Counted from the first letter of the stretch, positions 8,812-18,907 are shown. The stretch: 64,000 nt of DNA from Bacteroides faecis MAJ27 (GCF_900106755.1 NZ_FNNN01000002.1:62001-126000), one strand, 5' to 3'. The notes: a model not told the origin generated them from the sequence alone. Numbers and translations: made by a program.

Positions 8812-9612
8812 CTATCGGGCACGAAGTTGCCAGAAAGCTACGGCAGCCGCAGCGGCTACATTGAGCGAATCGACGCCGTGCGACATAGGAATACGGACTA
8901 CGTAGTCAGCTTCGGCAATCGTTTCCGGCGAAAGTCCGTCCCCTTCGGTACCCATCACGATAGCCAATCTGGGTTCGGTTGTCAGGACAGGATCATCAAT
9001 GGAAACAGAGTTATCCGTGAGTGCCATGGCAGCTGTACGGAAGCCCAGCTTGCCCAAGTCGCTGAGAGAACCGTCCAGCCAAGTCCATGGTATAAGGAAG
9101 ACCGTTCCCATCGATACTCTGACCGCACGACGGTTCAACGGGTCACAAGAGTTACGCGTCAGTAGTACGGCATCAATTCCCAAGGCGGCTGCCGAACGGA
9201 AAATAGCACCGATGTTGGTTGTATCAACAACACCGTTGATCACGACGATGCGCCGGGCTCCCCGACAGACTTCTGCCATACTGCGCACCGCAGGACGACG
9301 CATGGCACAAAGAACACCACGTGTCAGAACATAACCGGTCAATGTAGCAAGCAGTTCCCTGCTACCCGTATAGACAGGCACATTGCCACAACGTTCAACG
9401 ATGTCGGAGGCATCGCCAATGATATGTTTATGCTCACATAAAATGGCTAAAGGTTCATAACCGGCGTCCAGAGCTCTCTCTATGACCTTTGGACTTTCTA
9501 CAATAAAAATACCCTTGTCAGGCTCGATACGATTGCGTAACTGAGCCTCGGTAAGAGTACAGAATATCTCAACTCCGGGATGAGACAAAGAGGATATTTC
9601 GATAACAGGCAT
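8812..9612 (-). CDS. TrmH/SpoU-family RNA 2'-O-methyltransferase
   Basis: The protein (266 residues from the preferred start) has the SpoU/TrmH knot motifs: NIGAIFRSAAALG (motif 1, with the catalytic-type Arg), MGTEGDGLS (motif 2) and SLNVAAAAAV (motif 3). An N-terminal substrate-binding domain carries LTEAQLRNR. It should methylate the 2'-OH of a tRNA or rRNA ribose using SAM. I chose the ATG at 9612 (MPVIEISS), since the upstream in-frame start at 9645 would overlap the dehydrogenase gene. With this start it follows that gene by four bases, so the two are likely co-transcribed. The RNA target cannot be told from sequence. Confidence 0.9.
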   Translation of the reverse strand: MPVIEISSLSHPGVEIFCTLTEAQLRNRIEPDKGIFIVESPKVIERALDAGYEPLAILCEHKHIIGDASDIVERCGNVPVYTGSRELLATLTGYVLTRGVLCAMRRPAVRSMAEVCRGARRIVVINGVVDTTNIGAIFRSAAALGIDAVLLTRNSCDPLNRRAVRVSMGTVFLIPWTWLDGSLSDLGKLGFRTAAMALTDNSVSIDDPVLTTEPRLAIVMGTEGDGLSPETIAEADYVVRIPMSHGVDSLNVAAAAAVAFWQLRAR

Positions 9613-9616
9613 ATTC

Positions 9617-10669
9617 TTATTTATTACTTTCGGTTTGACATACAATCGCTACCTTGATGACGCCGTCCAGCTTGTTTTCAAAGATACGATATGCCTCCTC
9701 AATCTCGTTCAGCGGAAAGCGATTGGTAATAAGAGGAGTGGTATCTATCTTCCCTTCCTCAATCAGCCTGAGAATCTCTGCGCAGTCACAACCGTCCACT
9801 CCACCCGTTTTGAAAATCAAGTTCTTGCCATACATCTCAGGCAAAGGAAAAAGCAGAGGTTTGTCGTAAAGAGCCACAATAGTGACTATCGCATTGGGAC
9901 GGGCACAGTCCCACGCCATCCGGAAACTATCTTCGGTCCCCGCCACTTCCAGGACAACATCAGCTCCACCGTGATCACTGTTTTGGAGTACAAACTCCTT
10001 GCAGTTCTCAGGTGTCGTTATCAGTACATCGGGATAATGTTCACGGACAAACCGAATCCTTTCAGGGGACTTTTCACAGACAATGATACGTTTCGGATTC
10101 TTCAGCATCAAGCAGAGCAAAGTACAAATTCCAGTAGGTCCGGCACCAATGAGGAGGACAGTATCTTTCTCCGTAATCTCCGAGATACGAGTTGCCCAGA
10201 AGCCTGTGGCAAGGACATCACCGACAAAAAGAGCCTGTTCATCACTGACTGTATCGGGAATACGGTTCAGTCCCTGATCGGCATAAGGTACTCTGACATA
10301 TTCCGCCTGTCCGCCGTCGATACGGCAGCCTAAAGCCCAGCCACCGTTGGGGTCGGTACAGTTGTTGACATATCCGTGACGACAAAAGAAACACTCTCCA
10401 CAAAAGGTCTCGACATTCACGGTTACTCTGTCACCGGGTCTGACTGATGTAACTTCAGCTCCCACCTCTTCCACGACACCTACCATCTCGTGTCCAACCG
10501 TTATTCCGGGTACTGCACGCGGCACACTACCGTGTTTGATATGCAGGTCACTGGTACAGATACTGCCAAGAGTCACACGCACGATTGCATCCCGTGCATC
10601 CGTAATTTTCGGTTCCGGTTTTTCTCGCAATTCAAATTTTCCGTGTTCAATATATGTATATGCAAGCAT
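9617..10669 (-). CDS. Zinc-dependent MDR alcohol/polyol dehydrogenase
   Basis: This 350-residue medium-chain dehydrogenase has catalytic zinc ligands C38 and H60-E61 (GHE) and a four-cysteine structural zinc lobe at C90, C93, C96 and C104. Its Rossmann motif is GAGPTG. It should oxidise an alcohol or polyol with NAD(P). Family resemblance is to the threonine/sorbitol dehydrogenase group, but the substrate is not evident. A minus-strand TATCTTTG box at 10713-10706 gives a ~30-base leader. The RNA methyltransferase gene follows four bases downstream. Confidence 0.9.
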   Translation of the reverse strand: MLAYTYIEHGKFELREKPEPKITDARDAIVRVTLGSICTSDLHIKHGSVPRAVPGITVGHEMVGVVEEVGAEVTSVRPGDRVTVNVETFCGECFFCRHGYVNNCTDPNGGWALGCRIDGGQAEYVRVPYADQGLNRIPDTVSDEQALFVGDVLATGFWATRISEITEKDTVLLIGAGPTGICTLLCLMLKNPKRIIVCEKSPERIRFVREHYPDVLITTPENCKEFVLQNSDHGGADVVLEVAGTEDSFRMAWDCARPNAIVTIVALYDKPLLFPLPEMYGKNLIFKTGGVDGCDCAEILRLIEEGKIDTTPLITNRFPLNEIEEAYRIFENKLDGVIKVAIVCQTESNK

Positions 10670-10705
10670 AATCTCTTCTTGTCAATTAATAGATTCATTC
10701 TAGTG

Positions 10706-10713
10706 CAAAGATA
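10706..10713 (-). promoter_or_regulatory. -7 box of the dehydrogenase gene
   Basis: CAAAGATA on the plus strand reads TATCTTTG on the minus strand, a perfect Bacteroides -7 element 37 bases before the ATG at 10669. Confidence 0.6.
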
Positions 10714-10754
10714 GTGATATAGATAAAGAGATAGATAAGATGAAGATAAAATTA

Positions 10755-12557
10755 CTAGAACCTCCTCAACTCTTCCATCATTGCCGACCGACGCTTATAT
10801 ATCGTCCTAAAGTCTTCAACCAATTGTTTTACAGCAACCTTTCCTCCATTAAGTTCTTGCATACAAAGCAATGCCCGCGCAATCTGCTCATAATATTTCC
10901 GTCCTATATTCCGTTCGGCATAATCAATCAATATAGAAATATACATGTCAATCAATTGCTCCGAATGACTGTTTTTCAGATGATGAGCATACTGCATCAA
11001 TGCTTCCAGCTGCCCAAAACCGGCAGATGACAACAAATGGAATAAACGTTCATCCTCTTTTTCTTCCACATAAATTTCGGCCTCTACGTTTCCGTCAAAA
11101 GAAAAATAGCCATTAAACGGTACCTCTTTCATCATCTCGTCCAAAAATACTTTCCATTGCTCCTTCGGGATCAGCGTCTTCAGTTTATGATAATATTCCA
11201 ACTGCTCTCTACCGGATATAAACAATAGGCGACACGTATCAATGACTTCAGAAGTGCGATTCGTCCTCTCAAAAATCTTCAATTTAAGTTTTAACCATTT
11301 ACCTGTAGTTCCGTCATATTCTTCTTTTTTCGAAAGTTCTATCCCTTCATCCAACAATCGGACAGCCTCGTCATACTGTTCACGCTCCATCAATTTCTTA
11401 ACCTCCATTTCTCTTATTTCAGATAAATACAGATATTGGCGAATCGTATCATCCGCTTTTTCCTGCTCTTTCTGCCCCAGCAACATATCGACCTTACGAA
11501 GAACCAATTGATACAAATCATAAGAATCTTTTCTCTCTTCGAGAAGCTTGTCTATCAATTCCAGAGCCTTATCCGCAGATTGGATGGAGAGATTGATTTG
11601 CATCATAAGATCATCTACATCATAGATATCATAATCATGATAAATCGATATCCCGGCAATTTGGCAAAGTTCTTGCAATATCCCGGTCTTTTGTTGCTGA
11701 GTGGTTTTCGGATGTCGAACCACTTTCAGTATCAAATCTCCTGCCTGTTCACAATAGTCTGAAGCGGATATATCATCATCATATAATAGTTCATCATCAT
11801 AATTTTCTCCTATCGAACGAAGTGTCTGAAGAGCTATAGCAATCGTATCGTCCAAACTCTCCAACTTCAAGAAGAAATCTGCTTTCTCCAAAAAAGTATC
11901 CAATTGACTGAAAACAGTTTCCCAGTCACGGCTAAAGTCATCATAACGATTATGATAGCGCGATTTCTTACTCTGAAAGGAGTTCTCAAATATCTTTTGA
12001 ATTTCTTTTCTGTAATCTTTATCTTGGGAGGTCTTTGACAATTTTTTCGTAATAAACCGGTCCAACAGGGCTGTTTTAAATTCCTGATTCGTAGAAGCAT
12101 ATTCACATATAAACCGTGAAAGTTCCTGAGGCTTAATAAAAGAAAGACATTGCTGTATATCCACATCAACCGGACTATACAGGACTGTATCCTCTATCCG
12201 TTCCAAATCTACAGATTCCTCCACATCCATTTCTTCATCTCCATCATCCTCCAATACCGACATTTTCGAAAAGACACTGCGACTCACCTTCTCACTATTA
12301 TCACGAATAGCGAATAATGTTGCTACCACATGCTTACAGATTCCCCCGTCATACGGACAATCACAGTACCATGAGTCTACTTTGTCTCCTTCCAGAGATA
12401 TTTCCACAGTATAACTACGGGTACCGTCAACGGTTGCAGTCCATTCGCCGGACGAAGCCTCTTCCAAATCAGATACTGCACCCAGTTCATAATATTCTTG
12501 GCCACGCATTAATATCTTAAACGGCACTATGGCCTCAAAATTATCTAATGTAATCAT
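10755..12557 (-). CDS. SWIM zinc-finger protein, fifth gene of the jet operon
   Basis: The 600-residue protein begins with a SWIM zinc finger, CxCxnCxH: C65, C67, C74 and H76 (WYCDCPYDGGICKH). SWIM domains bind DNA or protein, and family examples sit beside SNF2 helicases or recombination proteins. The rest is highly charged and helical, rich in Glu, Lys and Leu with TPR-like pairs (for example LLDEGIELSKKEEYDG), and an acidic stretch DDGDEEMDVEE lies near 103-113. The start overlaps the jetD stop as ATGA. This tight coupling makes it part of the same operon as the condensin genes, although it is not one of the four standard Wadjet proteins. Its role there is unknown. Confidence 0.85.
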   Translation of the reverse strand: MITLDNFEAIVPFKILMRGQEYYELGAVSDLEEASSGEWTATVDGTRSYTVEISLEGDKVDSWYCDCPYDGGICKHVVATLFAIRDNSEKVSRSVFSKMSVLEDDGDEEMDVEESVDLERIEDTVLYSPVDVDIQQCLSFIKPQELSRFICEYASTNQEFKTALLDRFITKKLSKTSQDKDYRKEIQKIFENSFQSKKSRYHNRYDDFSRDWETVFSQLDTFLEKADFFLKLESLDDTIAIALQTLRSIGENYDDELLYDDDISASDYCEQAGDLILKVVRHPKTTQQQKTGILQELCQIAGISIYHDYDIYDVDDLMMQINLSIQSADKALELIDKLLEERKDSYDLYQLVLRKVDMLLGQKEQEKADDTIRQYLYLSEIREMEVKKLMEREQYDEAVRLLDEGIELSKKEEYDGTTGKWLKLKLKIFERTNRTSEVIDTCRLLFISGREQLEYYHKLKTLIPKEQWKVFLDEMMKEVPFNGYFSFDGNVEAEIYVEEKEDERLFHLLSSAGFGQLEALMQYAHHLKNSHSEQLIDMYISILIDYAERNIGRKYYEQIARALLCMQELNGGKVAVKQLVEDFRTIYKRRSAMMEELRRF

Positions 12558-13423
12558 ATATTATCCTGCTCTTTAATATAACCTTCCTGTTCATACCCCC
12601 GCCTATACTTATGTATCATCTCAACCAACGGTTTCAAGCGCTCATCTGCCACCTCCATATATCTATACCGCGAATACTGAACATCATACAGTACGTGATT
12701 CCCATTTTGAAGCCGCTGTTCCACATCAGCAGGAATATAAAACTCCGCCCGTTCGCCCAATTCCGAATAGAACTCCGATAAGAATATAGACACTCCCGCC
12801 AAATCAAAATCTCCGAAATGAATATAACGGTTGGGAATCATCTTTAACCAAGCGCATAGATCTTTCGATTGGGGATAACGAGATACAAAGAGTACTTTCA
12901 TCCCTTCAAATAAATACTTCTGGGCACGGATATACCGGAAATTCTCTCCGTTCTCCATGCCGACCACCACTACATCCTCGGGAATACGAAAGGATTCGTA
13001 ATCTTGCATGAATATGCAAGTACCTCGTGCCGGAGAAAGCAAGTAAGGTTCCTCATGAAAAACAGCTTCTATCGGCTCGTAACAATTAAGAGGGAAACCT
13101 TTAAACGCACGGGTATGCCTAAGTTTAGAGTTAGCCCCCTTTGCCACTTGTTCCGAGCGTGCCACTTCCTTCTCACGAGTCTTTATTTCGATCCAGTCTT
13201 CCAGACTCATACCGGATGTATAATGCTGCGCCATATAAATGCGGCATCCTTCAGGATCAAGCATCCGAAAAGTCCTATTTCTACCGTGTGACACGACAGC
13301 TAAGAATCCTTCTGTTTCTAATCGAAGAGATACTTCGCACACAAAGCTGGAAAAAGGGATGGACTCCCCATTTAGCAATCTCAACAATTTGCGAGCCTTT
13401 GTTACATTAAATTCACCTATCAT
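12554..13423 (-). CDS. jetD: JetD-like TOPRIM nuclease subunit
   Basis: The 289-residue protein ends with a TOPRIM-like fold: VVVVGMENGENF with the acidic E157, and IHFGDFDLAG with the D205-x-D207 pair. This is the arrangement of JetD (DUF2220-type) and MksG, the DNA-cleaving subunits of Wadjet/MksBEFG condensins. The N-terminal ~100 residues look like winged-helix and arm regions. It is shorter than the commonly described JetD (~380-400 residues), mainly in the N-terminal arm. It starts three bases after the jetC stop and overlaps the SWIM gene. Cleavage of small circular DNA is known for Wadjet and is inferred here. Confidence 0.82.
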   Translation of the reverse strand: MIGEFNVTKARKLLRLLNGESIPFSSFVCEVSLRLETEGFLAVVSHGRNRTFRMLDPEGCRIYMAQHYTSGMSLEDWIEIKTREKEVARSEQVAKGANSKLRHTRAFKGFPLNCYEPIEAVFHEEPYLLSPARGTCIFMQDYESFRIPEDVVVVGMENGENFRYIRAQKYLFEGMKVLFVSRYPQSKDLCAWLKMIPNRYIHFGDFDLAGVSIFLSEFYSELGERAEFYIPADVEQRLQNGNHVLYDVQYSRYRYMEVADERLKPLVEMIHKYRRGYEQEGYIKEQDNI

Positions 13424-13426
13424 TGT

Positions 13427-16400
13427 CTATTTCTGATTATAAGTCAGTAACGGAACCACCTGCGTATTCGAATGGCCGTCTTTACTCAGTAAATAAGTAT
13501 ACCGATAGTCCTCCACATTATAAGTAGTGGGCGAACTGTTCACCAACAGAATATTCCGGCAATTGGCAAAGTCCAGAATACCCTTCACATTATTAGGATG
13601 CAGCTTGCCGATTTCATCCATCATGCAATGAATTTTGAAATCACCGAACTTGCGTGACGCCTTCTCCTTAAACACATTAATCAACATGATATTCACCATT
13701 GCCTTCACCAGAATATCCGTGCCGTCGGAGCCCACATTCGCAATCTTTTCCACCCAGCCCGTATCATTATCATTCTCTTTCACACGAAATTCCAATTTGA
13801 ATGTATCTGCCAATGCCAGCCGTTTACGTCCCGGCTCATCAAGTAAATATTTCATAAACGATAACAGATAGCGCACTGCCGTGGCATTCACATCTTCACG
13901 GGAAGTTTGCGAAAATAAATCCACTTTCCCCATGTTATGCTGATTTTCATCATTAAACCGCTTGATTTCCAACAATAATTGCATCAGTTTATCACTACTT
14001 TGCAACGCTCGGAGAGCTATTTCTTTAATCACTCCCGCAAAATTACGTTCCACAAAATCATCATTGATAGCCTGGATCGTTTTATGTATCTCACTCTCAT
14101 TGCGTGTCAAGTCGCCCACCTCTTTTGATATCCGACGAATAATGTCCGTATACCGTTCACTGATATGCTTCTGATATTCAGAGATTTTATCATTATCTAC
14201 AAATTCACACAGATTCGAAGCAAAGTCATAATAATCCTGTTCTCCAATCAGTTCAGTACGGAAATGGAATGTATTCTTGCCCGAGAAGTTTCCGTTGAAC
14301 TGTGTCACCACTTTCTTAAAATCTTCCGTCTTCCTGATGGTGGATACGATAAGGGATTTCAATTCTTCAACGATCACATCGCAACCTTTCCGGGTAGGCT
14401 TCTCACCTACCTCCGCCATATCAGGCGGACAAAAGGTTTCGTCTTTGCGAAACATATCCACTTTATTCAGTCCATCCTCCAATAGACGCAGTTCCTTCCG
14501 AATCCGGTCCAGAATCTCCTCCATGCCTTTTATCTGTATCTGCAACTTCTCCTTTTTCAAGGCAAAACGTTCGTCTACTGCATCAAGTTTCGCATCCAGT
14601 TCTTTTTTCCGGTTTCTCGTAGCCGGTTCTTTATCAAAAAGTTCCGCCTTATCTCTTTCATAATAAAGCACCTGCGGACGGTATTCATGAATATAATCCA
14701 ACTCCTTCCGGATTTCAGCAAGCCGATCGTCATACTTCCGGATCGTAGTCGTATCAGCTCCTCTTCCGTTCAATTCATTCTCTTGCGCTTGTTTCAGTTC
14801 ATTCTTCCGTTCCCGGGTTTGCAGCTTTCGACTGTCAATTTCCTGTTGTACACCTGCAACAAACAGCTCCTGTTCATTCTGTAACTCCGCTTTAGCGTCT
14901 TTATATATTTTCTGGCATACTTTCAATTTACTCTCACGCTCGGCCAGTACTTTCTTCTTTTCCTCCGTCAGCACATATATCCGATGAGCCGTCTCCTCCA
15001 GTTTCGCCCGGAACTCCTCCGTCCTGCTTCGCTTCCACTCCTCTTCCTTTATTTTCCATGAAGCATGATCCGCCTGCAAGTTTTTCAGTTTAGCAGGTAT
15101 CTGCATCCGTTCGGCTTCTCTCAGATGTTGTTCTTCCAGAATGACACGTATCTGTTTCGCATATTTTTTCTCCAATGAAGAAACAGCCTCACTCTCTTCC
15201 TCCGCCAGTCTTTTCAGACGATCCGTACAAAGTTGCCATGCCGCTTGCCGCCCGTCACGTTCCCGTTTCATCTCTTCGGGGGTACGGACCGAACGATCGA
15301 TAGCCGACAAATTAAGGGAAACTCCAAACAACGTAGTTTCCTCTTTCGCCAGTTGGGGATGCAGTTCATGGCTGTACAATACCGACTCTTCATCCGCCAC
15401 TTTACCTATCGTCTCCTGCCAACCCGGTTTATTCTGTTCCAGCCATTCGCACAAAGAACCTTTCCGCTTCTCAATCAACGCATCCAACACCTGAAGCTGT
15501 TCTTCAACGACTCTTCTCTCTTTTCGTATATCTTCCGCTTTCGTCTGAAACTCCCACTTCAGTTCTTTTACTTTCCACTCGCATTCCTGCCTCAATCGGT
15601 TGATATCCGCTTGTTGCTGACGAATGCCGAGTTCCAGTTCCTTGTCTTTCTTTCGCAATTCATTGATACCCTCCTCGCAATCTTCCATCTCTTTCTGATG
15701 AGGACGTTCGTATCTTACTTTCTGAAGTTTCAGATTCCACTGTGCCTGTTCGTCACGCAACTGCTGCATACGATTATCCACCGTCTGAATCTTCTCCTCC
15801 TGCGCCGTTCTTATTTTTTCCTCTTCCTTGCGGACCAGCTGCATCAGTTCCTCTTGCTTCACCGCAATCTCCGACTTCCGGGCAAAGATTCGTGCCTGCT
15901 GAGTATTCTCAAATGTACGAAAGTCAGCCTCCAGATTATCGGACAGTAAACGATATTTCCCTATCACATCCTCATACGCCTTTGTCAGTTCCGACTTCAT
16001 CCTCCGAACCTGTTCCAGTTCCTGATTCAAGATTTCCTCACGAGCCACCCGCCGTACAATCCCGTCTATCTGTAACCGTTCATAATGCAAGCGTTTATCA
16101 CGTATCTGTTTCAGCAAATCATTGATCACACCGATATCCGTAATCAATCCGTCACGTTCTTTAGTATACTTCTGCTGTAATTCTCCCATAAGCCGCAATA
16201 AGCGTTCCCGTTCCGTCTCCTTCCGGGCAATGTCCTCTTTCACCTGCGGAATATCATGCAAAGCCCGCTTTTTCGCAAAGTTCAGTTCGGCACGTCCTTC
16301 GTCAATCTGTTTATGTGTATAAATCAAGTCCCGATAAGCATTCATCACTTTCCCCGCCATTTTCCGGACAGTCACCTCGCCATTCTTATTTTTCTCGAAC

Positions 16401-17089
16401 CACAACATCACATCCCTGTATTCCTGCTCGAACTCCTTAATCTGACTACGATAAAAATCCAAATCAACAGAGATATCTTCGTCGCTCATCGAACGGATAA
16501 TAGTATCTTTTATAAAGTCTGCATCCAACTTGGAATTCAGAAAAACATTCTGAATGGTACGTGGAATATTTTGATATTTGGCACTTTCCACGATAGCAAA
16601 CTTCCGGAAGGGTATCATTTCCTGTTTACGATTATTACCAAAGATAATATCACGATACATCTCATAGCTCGTCACCTGCGCAGTCGTCTGAATCTTTGGG
16701 CCTATATGTTCACGGACACGCCCCCATTCGGCATATACCGCATTGCGTCCGTCAATAAACCAATCCCGCTGAAAAGGCGCGTCCACAAACCGGAAAAAGA
16801 CTCTGCCCTGCGACTTGGCGGCTACCACACAATAAGCACCGTTTTCACGCATCACCTCATATATAATGTAGGAGTTACCATATGGGAAGTAGAAAGCATC
16901 GAAACTTTTCTTCTCTTTCGGGATGCCGAGTTTCAACTTATCGGCATTGTAAAAAAAGAGCAGAGCACGAAGCAGCGTACTCTTCCCCACTCCTTGCGTA
17001 CCGATAAAATGCACATTTCCATCCAGCTTCACCTCTGCATACGGAATATGGGCACTGTTCAGAAAAACAATTTTACTCAGGTATCTCAT
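13427..17089 (-). CDS. jetC: JetC-like SMC/MukB-type ATPase
   Basis: The protein (1220 residues from the preferred start) opens with an SMC-type head: Walker A GTQGVGKST at 30-38 within a MukB-like N-terminus. Several hundred residues of coiled coil follow, rich in Glu, Lys, Arg and Gln. A C-terminal head has a signature-like NVGSDGTDILVKAMVN and Walker B CMMDEIGKLHP. JetC/MksB/MukB proteins are the DNA-loop-extruding motors of condensins. I chose the ATG at 17089 (MRYLSKIV), preceded by GGAGG, a rare good ribosome site here, over an upstream TTG at 17122. The gene overlaps jetB by 17 bases and is followed three bases later by jetD. Confidence 0.9.
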   Translation of the reverse strand: MRYLSKIVFLNSAHIPYAEVKLDGNVHFIGTQGVGKSTLLRALLFFYNADKLKLGIPKEKKSFDAFYFPYGNSYIIYEVMRENGAYCVVAAKSQGRVFFRFVDAPFQRDWFIDGRNAVYAEWGRVREHIGPKIQTTAQVTSYEMYRDIIFGNNRKQEMIPFRKFAIVESAKYQNIPRTIQNVFLNSKLDADFIKDTIIRSMSDEDISVDLDFYRSQIKEFEQEYRDVMLWFEKNKNGEVTVRKMAGKVMNAYRDLIYTHKQIDEGRAELNFAKKRALHDIPQVKEDIARKETERERLLRLMGELQQKYTKERDGLITDIGVINDLLKQIRDKRLHYERLQIDGIVRRVAREEILNQELEQVRRMKSELTKAYEDVIGKYRLLSDNLEADFRTFENTQQARIFARKSEIAVKQEELMQLVRKEEEKIRTAQEEKIQTVDNRMQQLRDEQAQWNLKLQKVRYERPHQKEMEDCEEGINELRKKDKELELGIRQQQADINRLRQECEWKVKELKWEFQTKAEDIRKERRVVEEQLQVLDALIEKRKGSLCEWLEQNKPGWQETIGKVADEESVLYSHELHPQLAKEETTLFGVSLNLSAIDRSVRTPEEMKRERDGRQAAWQLCTDRLKRLAEEESEAVSSLEKKYAKQIRVILEEQHLREAERMQIPAKLKNLQADHASWKIKEEEWKRSRTEEFRAKLEETAHRIYVLTEEKKKVLAERESKLKVCQKIYKDAKAELQNEQELFVAGVQQEIDSRKLQTRERKNELKQAQENELNGRGADTTTIRKYDDRLAEIRKELDYIHEYRPQVLYYERDKAELFDKEPATRNRKKELDAKLDAVDERFALKKEKLQIQIKGMEEILDRIRKELRLLEDGLNKVDMFRKDETFCPPDMAEVGEKPTRKGCDVIVEELKSLIVSTIRKTEDFKKVVTQFNGNFSGKNTFHFRTELIGEQDYYDFASNLCEFVDNDKISEYQKHISERYTDIIRRISKEVGDLTRNESEIHKTIQAINDDFVERNFAGVIKEIALRALQSSDKLMQLLLEIKRFNDENQHNMGKVDLFSQTSREDVNATAVRYLLSFMKYLLDEPGRKRLALADTFKLEFRVKENDNDTGWVEKIANVGSDGTDILVKAMVNIMLINVFKEKASRKFGDFKIHCMMDEIGKLHPNNVKGILDFANCRNILLVNSSPTTYNVEDYRYTYLLSKDGHSNTQVVPLLTYNQK

Positions 17090-17630
17090 TTTGCACTTCC
17101 TCCGAAATAGTGATACAATCAATCAAATCTTCTATATAATGAAAAGCGGTCAACACCTTATAGGTCCCGTCAAGTTCATTCTCCTTCTCTATCAGTCCCA
17201 TGTTTTCCAATTCCTTCAGCAGCTTGGCCACCACTTCATCAAACTTCTTCTTATCCGCAAAAAGCTTGACAGCCTTTTCTTTCAGCTCGATATCGCATCC
17301 TATCTGAATTTCAATATCGGCGGCCCGAAACAGAAAGCCCGGTCCGAACGCCGAATGGTACGTTTTCAGGAAGCTCAGATAATCAATCCACTTTTGGGCA
17401 GCTTCCAATTTGCGTTCCAAGTCAACTTTCGTTTCTTTGCGGACAAAATAATAATAGCCATCGCCTCCTTCAAGATAGAATCCGATGCCTTTATAGTAAT
17501 CATAATAATCGGGCAAGTCTTCCTCTATGGCGTCATACAGGCGTTTCACTTGTGTAGAAACACTGTTGGAAGAGATGAAACCTCCTTTGCTAAGTATATT
17601 AAATATTTCTTCGGTATATTTCATGGTCAT
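17073..17630 (-). CDS. jetB: JetB-like MukE/kite subunit
   Basis: This 185-residue soluble protein looks like tandem winged-helix (MukE/MksE kite) folds: ILSKGGFISSNS near the start, YYDYYKGIGFYLEGGDGYYYFVRKE in the middle, and a final LENMGLIEKENELDGTYKVL wing. Kite subunits bridge the kleisin and the SMC heads. Identification rests on size, position between jetA and jetC and wing-like motifs, because sequence conservation is weak in this family. It overlaps jetC by 17 bases and lies 24 bases after jetA. The second Met (17624) is an alternative start. Confidence 0.72.
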   Translation of the reverse strand: MTMKYTEEIFNILSKGGFISSNSVSTQVKRLYDAIEEDLPDYYDYYKGIGFYLEGGDGYYYFVRKETKVDLERKLEAAQKWIDYLSFLKTYHSAFGPGFLFRAADIEIQIGCDIELKEKAVKLFADKKKFDEVVAKLLKELENMGLIEKENELDGTYKVLTAFHYIEDLIDCITISEEVQNEIPE

Positions 17631-17654
17631 TCGTTATTTCATATTCAATATTCA

Positions 17655-18851
17655 TCATCTGGAATAAATCAGAGGGTACTCCACTTCACCGGAAGTTTCG
17701 TAAGTATCCGTAAAGTGAAGTTCATCGGCATACTGCGAAGCCAGTTGGCAGAAAAAGATTAGTTTCTCACCACGGGTCACTTCCTTCCGGAAGCGATAGT
17801 TCATCACAAAATAGAACAGATGGGCACTGGAAGCCATAAAGGCATTATGCACTTCCTGCAGATTTACACTATCTATCGTTTGCGACTGACCGTCCAGATA
17901 TTCCTCCGGAATAGCATCCGCCAGTTGCTTCATCCCCCGTGAAGAGTTCTTTTGTCGGGCTGCCAGCTTCTTCATCAGTTGAAAAGCCTCATCAGAGGTT
18001 CGCAGATTATCAATGGAAAGTTTGATGCGATAGCCCACCTGAGGCTCCATCCAAACAGGATTCTTTTGCGCTACTACTTGGCGGATATCGGTATGTTCTT
18101 CCAACAGAAACTGATCTTTCAGATATTTCAGTTTCTTCACTTTCTCCAGAATACGGTTCTGATAATCAATCAGATTCAGGTAATGTATGATTTGTTTTTG
18201 TATTTCAATCAGATTATGATACGAATCATTCAGTTGCAGTTTCACGTCGCTCACCACATTCCGCATCTGTACATCCATCGCCACCCGGAAAAAAGTAGGC
18301 TGTCCGTAGTCTATCAGTTCTTCGCTCTTGCGAATCAGCAGGGCGATATTATTCCGTTTCTCGTCCAACCGAAAAAGTTTGGTCTTTTTGATCCGGTAAT
18401 TAGGTTCATTCTTGTAGGTGTTGTCCATGTTCCTTTTCAGGTCCATCACATTGCGGACGGTGGTAAGGGCGATGTTCTTCAGGCAGCGTTTCACTTCCCG
18501 CTGATAGTTGTATTTACGCTGTTCATTGTTCTCCTTCAAGTAATAATCGATGTTTTCATTCAACCGCGTGAGATAATCCTGCACGAAAGAGACATTGATT
18601 TCTTCATTGACTTCGAGTACATCTTCAAAGAATTTCAGATAGATATCCTCCATCTCCAGAAAGTCGCCTGTATCCCGAATCACTCCATAATCTATCAGAT
18701 AGCGGATACGTTCTTCTTTGTACTCGGTCATTTCGAGTGCATAATCGTAGCGAAACGAAAGAGATTTCCGCTTGGCAAACATTTCTTTCAGGAGTTCTTT
18801 TTCCCGATCAAGACTCTTGACCAATTCTTCTATGGAACGAAAAGTGCTCAT
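17655..18851 (-). CDS. jetA: JetA-like kleisin (MukF/MksF-type)
   Basis: The 398-residue, largely helical protein is the first gene of the operon. An N-terminal winged-helix-like region (FRYDYALEMTEYKEERIRYLIDYGVI) is followed by long helices rich in Asn, Lys, Glu and Leu, and a C-terminal wHTH-like part. This fits the MukF/MksF/JetA kleisins that link the two SMC heads. No motif is individually diagnostic; the call depends on gene order (jetA-jetB-jetC-jetD), length and secondary structure. The operon runs to 10755 with four junctions of 24, -17, 3 and -4 bases. A large palindrome with a -7 box lies 57 bases upstream. Confidence 0.72.
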   Translation of the reverse strand: MSTFRSIEELVKSLDREKELLKEMFAKRKSLSFRYDYALEMTEYKEERIRYLIDYGVIRDTGDFLEMEDIYLKFFEDVLEVNEEINVSFVQDYLTRLNENIDYYLKENNEQRKYNYQREVKRCLKNIALTTVRNVMDLKRNMDNTYKNEPNYRIKKTKLFRLDEKRNNIALLIRKSEELIDYGQPTFFRVAMDVQMRNVVSDVKLQLNDSYHNLIEIQKQIIHYLNLIDYQNRILEKVKKLKYLKDQFLLEEHTDIRQVVAQKNPVWMEPQVGYRIKLSIDNLRTSDEAFQLMKKLAARQKNSSRGMKQLADAIPEEYLDGQSQTIDSVNLQEVHNAFMASSAHLFYFVMNYRFRKEVTRGEKLIFFCQLASQYADELHFTDTYETSGEVEYPLIYSR

Positions 18852-18907
18852 GTCGGTTTTGTCTTATCAGATTCACATATATACCGGTTCACAGTATTGT
18901 TTCTAAT

